Assembly (NCBI GenBank): GCA_016709575.1
Contig: JADJMM010000018.1
Coordinates: 1 to 64,000 of the forward strand
Direction of reading: 5' to 3'
DNA from: Sphingobacteriaceae bacterium
GTDB lineage: Bacteria; Bacteroidota; Bacteroidia; B-17B0; Aurantibacillaceae
Length of the DNA stretch: 64,000 nt
Every line of letters begins with the position of its first letter. The stretch's first letter is position 1. The translations under genes and the position numbers were made by a program. The notes below the pieces were generated by a model. It had not been told where the DNA came from, did not search any database, and saw nothing but the letters and a program-made list of their open reading frames with translations. Shown here piece after piece: positions 57,527 through 64,000 of the stretch.

Positions 57527-58933
57527 ATGAACTTATATAAAGAATTGAAATATGGTTTTTTAGTTGTCTTGATTTTGTCATCAGTTAATTTCATGGCTCA
57601 AACTAATGTGAAGTTGAGTTATGAAGTATTTATAGATAATGTTCTGGCAAATAATCCTTTATCTAAAAAGGCGGAGAATGCTAAAAAATATGGTGATTTA
57701 CAATATAAAGCAGCAAGGGGAAATTACGATCCTATGCTCAATGGTAGTTTTGAAAACAAACATCTTAATAACACAAACTACTATTCTGTTTTAAATAGAG
57801 AACTAAAACAACCTATTTTCACATCACAATTTTTGAAAGTTGGTTATGAATATGGAATTGGGGCAAACATTAATCCTGAATTAAGCACTTCAAATTACGG
57901 ATTACCTTATGTAGGTCTTGAAGTTGGATTGTTACAAGGACTTGTAATTGATAGCCGAAGAGCTAATGTTTTAAAATCAAAAGAATATGTAGATTACTAT
58001 GATGCTGAACGAAACATACAATTAAACTCATTATTATTTCAATCCTCACAAAAGTACTTCGATTGGTTGTACAGTTGTAATGTGATTAAGCTAAATGAAT
58101 ATTTTATGAATTTAGCGAATCAAAGGTTAAAGGGTGTTGAATCTTTATCAGAAGTAGGAGAAAGAGCCGCTATTGATACAATTGAAGCTGCAATTTATTA
58201 TCAAACACGTTTTCTCGATTTTCAAAGTGCCTTAATTGAAAATCAAAAATACATTAACGAATTAAATGTTTTTTATGCATCTGGTAATTTTTCAGGCAGC
58301 ACTAATTACGAACCAGCAGATAGTTTGCCAGTTTATTTTGAGAAGATGAAAACAACTATGGTTCAGAAGTTATATTACGACTCTGTTGCGAATCCCGTTC
58401 TTGATCAATACCGTTCCTATCAAAATGTATTAGAGATTGAAAAACGTTTGAAGAAAGAAATGATTAAGCCACGTTTAAATGTTAATTACAATTTACTATC
58501 TAATAATAAAAACGCTATTAATCCAATTTTTTCAACTAATAACTATAAATGGGGTGCAAACGTTTCTTTCCCTTTATTCTTAAGAAACTCTCGTAACGAA
58601 TACAAACTGTCGAAAATTAATGCTGAGAATAACAACTTGGAATTAACAAATGCAAATAATGAACTTAATTTTAAAGTAAATGCTTTAAAACAAACCCTGA
58701 AACTAATAGGCGAACAATTATTGAATGCAGAAAAATCAGCAAAATACAGTAAACAATTAGTGGAAGCCGAGAAATTGAAATTTAATAATGGTGAAAGTTC
58801 ATTGTTCATGCTTAATACACGTGAAGGTAAATGGCTTGAGTCTGAATTAAAATTAGTAGAATATAAATTGAAGTTTGTAAAAACAATTTTAAGTCTAATT
58901 TATTTAAACGGAAATCAAAATTATAGAATATGA
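57527..58933 (+). CDS. TolC-family outer-membrane efflux protein
   Basis: 468 residues with signal peptide (LVVLILSSVNFMAQ). The helical hairpin repeats of the OEP family are visible: NPLSKKAENAKKYGDLQYKA, AARGNYDPMLNGSFENKHL, later LKKEMIKPRLNVNYNLLSNN, NYKWGANVSFPLFLRNSRNE, and the coiled-coil KQLVEAEKLKFNNGESSLFM. It forms the outer-membrane channel of tripartite pumps. Starts 2 bases after the TMD-HlyD stop, so it belongs to the same transcript and completes a pump or secretion line. Confidence 0.9.
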   Translation: MNLYKELKYGFLVVLILSSVNFMAQTNVKLSYEVFIDNVLANNPLSKKAENAKKYGDLQYKAARGNYDPMLNGSFENKHLNNTNYYSVLNRELKQPIFTSQFLKVGYEYGIGANINPELSTSNYGLPYVGLEVGLLQGLVIDSRRANVLKSKEYVDYYDAERNIQLNSLLFQSSQKYFDWLYSCNVIKLNEYFMNLANQRLKGVESLSEVGERAAIDTIEAAIYYQTRFLDFQSALIENQKYINELNVFYASGNFSGSTNYEPADSLPVYFEKMKTTMVQKLYYDSVANPVLDQYRSYQNVLEIEKRLKKEMIKPRLNVNYNLLSNNKNAINPIFSTNNYKWGANVSFPLFLRNSRNEYKLSKINAENNNLELTNANNELNFKVNALKQTLKLIGEQLLNAEKSAKYSKQLVEAEKLKFNNGESSLFMLNTREGKWLESELKLVEYKLKFVKTILSLIYLNGNQNYRI

Positions 58934-59229
58934 TACTATTTAATATTATTCAATCTGATGAAAGCTATGCAAAGAAGGTTTCTGAATATTTAATGCAAAA
59001 TAGCTATGCCTTAAAAGTGCATATCGATATTAATAAAACTTTGGTAGGCAGTGAAGAAAAACCGACGATTCGTTTATTTTTTATTACTAAAGCACTTCTT
59101 TATACCGTAATTGAAAAAGAAGTAATGGAAAAGTTTAAATCTTCCGATCTTTTAATATACGCTACACCGGTAAGTCATGTTAATGTAGAATATGGCGAAT
59201 TATTGCGGACAAAATTAAAAGCTGTTTAA
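58930..59229 (+). CDS. Small CutA-like protein
   Basis: 99 residues, overlapping the tolC stop by 4 bases (ATGA). Predicted alpha/beta: SDESYAKKVSEYLMQNSYAL, TIRLFFITKALLYTVIEKEV, then DLLIYATPVSHVNVEYGELL. The order and the ATPVS-x-VNVEYGELL ending resemble the CutA1 trimeric fold, which binds divalent metals or small ligands, but the usual Cys/His residues are not obvious. May be a soluble sensor or chaperone for the module. Low certainty; a structure prediction would test it. Confidence 0.5.
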   Translation: MILFNIIQSDESYAKKVSEYLMQNSYALKVHIDINKTLVGSEEKPTIRLFFITKALLYTVIEKEVMEKFKSSDLLIYATPVSHVNVEYGELLRTKLKAV

Positions 59230-59241
59230 ATAGTTAATGAC

Positions 59242-59883
59242 ATGAAAAATCAATCTTTCTTATATATTATAATAGGTGTTCTTTTACTTTCCTTTGGGTT
59301 AGGGTTTTCCCAATCAAAATTAAGTTATAAAGAGTTGGCTTTTGAAAAAGGAGTTACAGTATTCTATTTGGGTTCAGGGGCATCTACCCGCCATTTTGAT
59401 AGTTATAAATTTCAAGACGAAACGTTTAAATATCAACGGACACCTTTTATCGCATTTGGTGTGGATCACTTTTTAACATCCTTAGATGGAGGTAACGCTT
59501 ATTTGGGAATAGGTCCGTATTTCTCTACTTGGGCAGCTAATAGATATTACACCGACGCAAGAGGGAATTCTAAAGAAAGTTTATCCACTAATTCTCTTAT
59601 AGGTGTTAAGCTCACGCATCACAATACGTTTGTGATTTGGAAGAATATTGATATGTGTGTTAGTTTAATAAGTGGGGCAAGAATAAAATATTATCATCAG
59701 AAAAGTATAAATAATACAGACATAGTACGGAATGTTGAGAGATTAAACATTGAACCAGCGATTGGTTTAACGGCTACTGTAAGATATTATTTTTATAAGA
59801 ATATGGGCATTTATTTTGAAGCTGGTGCCGGTTACAAAACAGATTTAGCAGCCTTTGGAATAATTTACAAAATCAAAAAATAA
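59242..59883 (+). CDS. Outer-membrane beta-barrel-like protein
   Basis: 213 residues with signal peptide (FLYIIIGVLLLSFGLGFSQ). Eight or so amphipathic strands of the OmpA/OmpW-like small barrel type: GVTVFYLGSGASTRHF, TPFIAFGVDHFLTSL, AYLGIGPYFSTWAA, SLIGVKLTHHNTFVI, IEPAIGLTATVRYYFY, GIYFEAGAGYKTDLAAFG. No enzyme motif. Last gene of the TetR-linked module, 12 bases after the CutA-like gene. Confidence 0.75.
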   Translation: MKNQSFLYIIIGVLLLSFGLGFSQSKLSYKELAFEKGVTVFYLGSGASTRHFDSYKFQDETFKYQRTPFIAFGVDHFLTSLDGGNAYLGIGPYFSTWAANRYYTDARGNSKESLSTNSLIGVKLTHHNTFVIWKNIDMCVSLISGARIKYYHQKSINNTDIVRNVERLNIEPAIGLTATVRYYFYKNMGIYFEAGAGYKTDLAAFGIIYKIKK

Positions 59884-59924
59884 TAAATTGATTTGCTCTA
59901 TTGCGGCTGTGTTTTAAATAGACG

Positions 59925-60902
59925 TTAATGATCTAAAGGACGTTTCTTAATCATTCCGCCTTTTGTATCTTTTACACTATTCATCACTACGAATGCAGTG
60001 GGTTCTATCTTTTCTATTTCTGTATTGAGTTTATTTAATTCTAATCGGGTTACGACGGTGTAAATAATATCTATTTCACGGGTCTCACCTTTTTTACCAT
60101 AACCGCGTTTGCCACTATAAACAGTAACGCCACGCCCCATTACATTAATAATGATTTCACGTCTTTCTTCACTGTGTGATGATACTATTGTTACGCCGAT
60201 ATATTCTTCAATACCTTCAATAATAAAATCTAATGTTTTGGAAGCAGCTAAATACGTAATCATAGAGTAGAGGGCAATTTCAATAGATAAGAAGTACGCA
60301 GCTGCCGAAAATATGATAACGTTAATTAAAATAATAATATCACCTATTGTTGTGCCAAATTTCTTGCTTAAAAATATAGCGAGTACTTCAGTCCCATCAA
60401 TTACTGCACCACCTCTAACAGAAAGGCCGATTCCTGCGCCAAGAAAAAATCCACCAAACACAGCGACTAATAAATTATCATCCGTTACATTTGGAAAAGG
60501 AACTGTAGCTACACAAAGTGCTAAACCGGAAATAGCCAATGCTGTTTTAAACGCAAATTGTTTTCCAAGAATATTATAACCAAGAATTACGAAAGGAATA
60601 TTTATCCCAATTATTAGTAAATAGAGCGGTATCTCAGTTAAAGCAGAAATCAATAATGAAATCCCTGTAGCCCCTCCATCAATAAAATGATTAGTCAATA
60701 AAAATCCTTTAAAGCCAAAACTGGCCGATACTATGCCTAAGGAAATTAAAAAGAAATCTTTTACATGGCGTTTGGTAGTAATTAAAAATTCACGGTATGC
60801 TTTTGCTAGTGAGTACCTTGACGGCGTATTTTTACTATCGGCATTGCCTCGTTGCTTCCTTTGAGAGCTTTTTATAACTATTTGTGTTAAAAACGGATTC
60901 AT
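59925..60902 (-). CDS. YitT-family membrane protein (DUF2179 C-terminal domain)
   Basis: About 325 residues from ATG 60902 (MNPFLTQIVIKSSQRKQRG); the frame opens upstream at 61040, but those 46 residues overlap the start region of the MMPL gene and look non-coding. Five or six membrane helices (FFLISLGIVSASFGFKGFLL, IPLYLLIIGINIPFVILGYN, GGFFLGAGIGLSVRGGAVID), then the soluble C-terminal DUF2179 domain (GVTIVSSHSEERREIIINVM, GRGVTVYSGKRGYGKKGETR). Function unknown. Divergent from the MMPL gene. Confidence 0.87.
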   Translation of the reverse strand: MNPFLTQIVIKSSQRKQRGNADSKNTPSRYSLAKAYREFLITTKRHVKDFFLISLGIVSASFGFKGFLLTNHFIDGGATGISLLISALTEIPLYLLIIGINIPFVILGYNILGKQFAFKTALAISGLALCVATVPFPNVTDDNLLVAVFGGFFLGAGIGLSVRGGAVIDGTEVLAIFLSKKFGTTIGDIIILINVIIFSAAAYFLSIEIALYSMITYLAASKTLDFIIEGIEEYIGVTIVSSHSEERREIIINVMGRGVTVYSGKRGYGKKGETREIDIIYTVVTRLELNKLNTEIEKIEPTAFVVMNSVKDTKGGMIKKRPLDH

Positions 60903-61046
60903 GCTTTTGCAATATACGAATTTGTTTGCTTTTCTTCCAATGAAAACCGTAAAGGATGTTAAATGTATAATATCATACTTTTTATTGTGTAAAATTTTCA
61001 AAATGGGTACATTTACGCCTCTATTTAAGAGTTGAACCATAAAGTT

Positions 61047-63392
61047 ATGTGGAGAAAATTTTCAGGACTATTATTAAGAAATAAACTGGTATTTACTTTA
61101 ACAGTGGTATTGGCTACTGTATACATCGGTTACCAAGCCTCTAAAATGGAGTTATCGTACGAGTTCGCGAAAATCCTTCCTGAAAATGATCCTACTTTTA
61201 TTGAGTATCAAAATTTTAAAAAACAATTTGGTGAAGATGGTAATGTAATGGTTTTAGGTTTTGAGGATAAAAACTTTTTTACTCTCAATAAGTTTAATGA
61301 CTGGTATCATTTAAGTAAAGCTATAAAAATTATTAATGGAATTAAAGAAGTGTTATCGGTTCCAACAGCCTATAAACTTAAACTGAATGATAGTCTCTCG
61401 AAATTTGAATTTGTTCCTTTAATTACAAAAATCCCAAGAACACAATTGGATGTGGATAGTATTAAGATGGAAGTTGAGAAACTGAAATTTTATGAAGGCA
61501 TCATCTACAATAAAGAAACAGGCGCTACTTTAATGGCCATTACTTTTAATAATACATCTCTAAATTCAAAACGCCGATTAGACATAGTTAAAGAGATTAA
61601 AACGCTAACCGAATCATTTGGCGAGAAACATAATTTGCAACTGCATTATTCCGGTATGCCGTACATCCGTTCGCAGATGATGGAGAAAATTTCTCACGAA
61701 ATGACTTTGTTTTTAGTGTTGGCAATTTTAATCACAGGATTAATTCTATGGTTATTTTTCCGTTCGGGTATAACTGTATTTTTTAGTTTACTTATTGTAG
61801 CAATAGGAGTGGTTTGGTCGGTTGGAATTTTAGAATTGTACGGTTATAAAATTACAGTTCTTACAGGATTACTTGCACCTTTAATAATGGTGATTGGTGT
61901 TCCCAATTGTATTTTCCTAATTAATAAATATCAGGGTGAATTTATTTTGCACGGCAATAAAATAAAAGCATTGTCTAGAATGATTGAGACTATTGGTGTG
62001 ACTTTATTTTTAGCCAATGTTACCACAGCTATCGGTTTTGGTGTTCTATACTTTACAAAGAGTTCGATGTTGGTTGAATTTGGAGTTGTAGCTGCAATTG
62101 GCGTAATGGTAACTTATTTTATTACGCTTGTTTTAGTGCCTGTGATGTTGTACTTATTACCGGAGCCAAAAGCAAAACACACAAAGCACTTAGAAGGAAA
62201 ACGCATTACTAAAATATTATCGGTAATTGATAATTTGGTTCAAACGCGTAGAAAAGCAATTTACATCACAACTATAATAGTTACCGCGCTTGGTGTTATT
62301 GGTATGTTTAAGATTAGTTTTATTGGTTATGTAGTGGATGATTTACCTAAAAAAGATCCTGTATACACCGATTTACACTTTTTCGAAAGTGCCTTTAAAG
62401 GAGTTCTACCATTTGAGATTTCTATTGATACCAAAAAAGAAAATGGTGTATTTGCCCAAAGCGCGAAGGTTCTTTACAAAATGAAAGCACTACAAGGGAT
62501 ATTTGCGGGATATAAAGAATTTTCAAAACCTGTTTCTGTTGTTGAGGCTATTAAGTTTTCGTATCAATCTTATAAAGGTGGCGACCCAAAATATTACCGT
62601 TTGCCTTCTATTGATGATTTAAAAACATTATCGGATTATTCAGGTACTTTAAGCGGACAAAACAATAAGCTGAAATTATTTATTGATAGCGCTAAAAGTA
62701 TTACCCGTATCAGTTTTCAAATGGCGGATATTGGTTCTAAACGTATAAAAGAATTAGTAGCTGAAATCCGACCAAAAGTAGATTCTATTTTTAATCCGAA
62801 AGAATACGAAGTACACATGACAGGGCATAGTCTGGTGTTTTTAAAGAGCAACGATTATCTCTTATACAATTTAATGGAGAGTTTAATTATTGAAATATTA
62901 TTAATTGCTATTGTTGGAATGGCTCTGTTCCGTTCGGTACGAATAATTATTCTTTCAAAGTTACCTTGTTTAATTCCGTTAATTATTACAGCGGGGGTAA
63001 TGGGATTCCTTGATATTCGTTTTAAACCATCTACCATTTTAATCTTTAGTATAGCATTTGGTATATCATCCGACGGTACGATCTACTTCTTGACTAAGTA
63101 TAGGCAAGAATTAAGAAAGAAGGGTGGAGACGCCTTTAAAGCAATTAGTGAAGCGATAAAAGATACGGGATTAAGTATGGTTTATACTTCGATAATTTTA
63201 TTTTTCGGATTTTCTATTTTCTCAGTATCAAGTTTTGGCGGAACAGCTGCTTTAGGAGTTTTAATCTCTTTAACTTTAATTATGTCGCTAATTACAAACT
63301 TGGTTTTATTACCTGCCATATTGCTTTCTATTGCTAATAAACAGCATAATAAAGAAATCATGAAGCAATCGATAATTGAAGTTGAAGAATAA
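61047..63392 (+). CDS. MMPL/RND-superfamily exporter
   Basis: About 781 residues from ATG 61047 (MWRKFSGLLLRNK). Two halves, each with a large periplasmic loop and a bundle of membrane helices: first FLVLAILITGLILWLFFRSG, VIGVPNCIFLINKYQ and ATAIGFGVLYF-like TTAIGFGVLYFTKSSMLVEF; second ILLIAIVGMALFRSVRIIIL, FGISSDGTIYFLTKYRQELR and FFGFSIFSVSSFGGTAALGV. The Asp-type proton-relay residues sit in GISSDGTIYF. Members export lipids or hydrophobic compounds. No partner gene adjacent. Confidence 0.9.
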   Translation: MWRKFSGLLLRNKLVFTLTVVLATVYIGYQASKMELSYEFAKILPENDPTFIEYQNFKKQFGEDGNVMVLGFEDKNFFTLNKFNDWYHLSKAIKIINGIKEVLSVPTAYKLKLNDSLSKFEFVPLITKIPRTQLDVDSIKMEVEKLKFYEGIIYNKETGATLMAITFNNTSLNSKRRLDIVKEIKTLTESFGEKHNLQLHYSGMPYIRSQMMEKISHEMTLFLVLAILITGLILWLFFRSGITVFFSLLIVAIGVVWSVGILELYGYKITVLTGLLAPLIMVIGVPNCIFLINKYQGEFILHGNKIKALSRMIETIGVTLFLANVTTAIGFGVLYFTKSSMLVEFGVVAAIGVMVTYFITLVLVPVMLYLLPEPKAKHTKHLEGKRITKILSVIDNLVQTRRKAIYITTIIVTALGVIGMFKISFIGYVVDDLPKKDPVYTDLHFFESAFKGVLPFEISIDTKKENGVFAQSAKVLYKMKALQGIFAGYKEFSKPVSVVEAIKFSYQSYKGGDPKYYRLPSIDDLKTLSDYSGTLSGQNNKLKLFIDSAKSITRISFQMADIGSKRIKELVAEIRPKVDSIFNPKEYEVHMTGHSLVFLKSNDYLLYNLMESLIIEILLIAIVGMALFRSVRIIILSKLPCLIPLIITAGVMGFLDIRFKPSTILIFSIAFGISSDGTIYFLTKYRQELRKKGGDAFKAISEAIKDTGLSMVYTSIILFFGFSIFSVSSFGGTAALGVLISLTLIMSLITNLVLLPAILLSIANKQHNKEIMKQSIIEVEE

Positions 63393-63394
63393 TC

Positions 63395-63765
63395 CTACTT
63401 CATCTTAATCTTAATCTTTGCCAAATTCTCTTTTACCCTAAATTTTACAATTTGAGTAATAAGCTTAAGAGGCATTGGCTCATCAAGAGGAAATTGTACC
63501 GAACCTTTTCCTTGTTTATACTTCGCTAATTCTTTTTTGAATGCAGCGTGACCTGTAGGAGTAGCGTACAATCCAATATGGCTTTTGTAGCCTGCAAAGT
63601 AAACTAAATGGCCATTTAAGGTAAACGCCGGCATACCGTAGCTAATTGTTTCTTTTGCTTTAGGTGCAGCTTTTTAATTGTAACGCGTATTTGCTTTAGG
63701 ATTTTTTGAGTAGCAAGAGGGAAGTTCTCAATATACTCGTTGAAGTTGGAGGGTTTAGTCTTCAT
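63395..63765 (-). CDS. DUF1801-family protein, one frameshift
   Basis: About 122 residues from ATG 63765 (MKTKPSNFNEYIENFPLATQ). One missing base in the A run at about 63675 breaks the frame (VTIKK then AAPKAKETISYGMPAFTLNG). The C-terminal piece GHLVYFAGYKSHIGLYATPT and VQFPLDEPMPLKLITQIVKF shows the YdhG/DUF1801 fold, of unknown biochemical role. Convergent with the MMPL gene, 2 bases apart. Confidence 0.8.
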
Positions 63766-63832
63766 TTCTAATGTTTTAAACTATAAATATATTCTAAAAA
63801 TATTATATTTGATTAATAATCATAACTGATTC

Positions 63833-64000
63833 ATGAAAAAATTAAAGGATTATATAGGGCAAACTAAAGAAGAGTTAGAAGAAAAAAGAACTACCAGAAA
63901 AGCAATTATAGTTGTAGTTCTTTGTCTTGCAATAGCGGTTCCTTTATTTTTCTTTGCAAGAGAGTATTTTGCAAAGGAAAGTCTAATAAGCAGAGCCCAT
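63833..64000 (+). CDS. Unknown membrane protein, truncated by the window end
   Basis: Fifty-six codons from ATG 63833: an amphipathic, charged start (MKKLKDYIGQTKEELEEKRT) then one membrane helix (AIIVVVLCLAIAVPLFFF). The rest is outside the window, so no family can be given. A TATTATATTTGA stretch about 25 bases upstream (63801-63812) could be the promoter. Confidence 0.5.
   Translation, partial: MKKLKDYIGQTKEELEEKRTTRKAIIVVVLCLAIAVPLFFFAREYFAKESLISRAH

Noticed and set aside
1..64000. CRISPR array
   Set aside because: The only regular repeats are the 12-base in-gene tandem and scattered hairpins; none has direct repeats with unique spacers of constant length.

Overview
The window comes from a Bacteroidota chromosome. 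The signs are two proteins with type IX secretion (T9SS) C-terminal sorting tails, a TonB-dependent receptor with a carboxypeptidase-regulatory-like N-domain, lineage-typical families (DUF5683, DUF4290, DUF4199), AT-rich sequence, and promoters of the TTG / TAnnTTTG type in place of E. coli -35/-10 boxes. I cannot assign an order or genus. No tRNA, rRNA, integrase, transposase or CRISPR array was recognised.

Bases 1-14.9 kb are an accessory island. One long minus-strand operon reads XRE regulator - AlbA_2/Schlafen-type regulator - DNA cytosine methyltransferase - NERD/SF1 helicase - DrmE-like protein - DrmA helicase - DrmB. This is a class 2-like DISARM anti-phage locus with an extra NERD-helicase gene between drmMII and drmE. 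drmB runs off the left edge, and a drmC, if present, would lie beyond it. As read, every DISARM gene is broken by several frameshifts. A palindromic operator candidate lies between the XRE gene and a divergent 375-residue protein of unknown function, and a strong terminator at 14.9 kb closes the island.

From 15 to 64 kb lies mostly core genome. It holds an FG-GAP T9SS protein, a GT-C glycosyltransferase, a methyltransferase, dapB, DUF5683, a YihY-family protein, dacB, a MORN protein, trxB, prmA, tpiA and an ABC permease. Then come a patatin/outer-membrane-barrel protein, sucD, DUF4290, murA (Asp in place of the catalytic Cys), a TlpA protein followed by two Trx-like/OmpA fusions, grpE-dnaJ, ispE, mtaB, a TIGR01777 protein with an in-frame stop, and an S66 peptidase. 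A thiamine-uptake block has two TPP riboswitches (TonB receptor; PnuC-type transporter plus P-loop kinase). After it come a Gly-rich T9SS protein, purB, rho and a TetR-controlled envelope module. In that module the transmembrane domain of an ABC exporter is fused directly to a HlyD adaptor with no ATPase domain, followed by TolC, a CutA-like small protein and an outer-membrane barrel. YitT, an MMPL exporter, a DUF1801 protein and a truncated gene end the window.

Most breaks outside the island are single-base slips at short A/T runs (including in essential tpiA), which points to sequencing or consensus error. The island has roughly ten times the density of breaks, so real decay or low coverage there is possible. 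Short hairpin repeats with a conserved loop and changing but still complementary stems are scattered between genes, and a copy of a second hairpin family lies in frame inside dapB.
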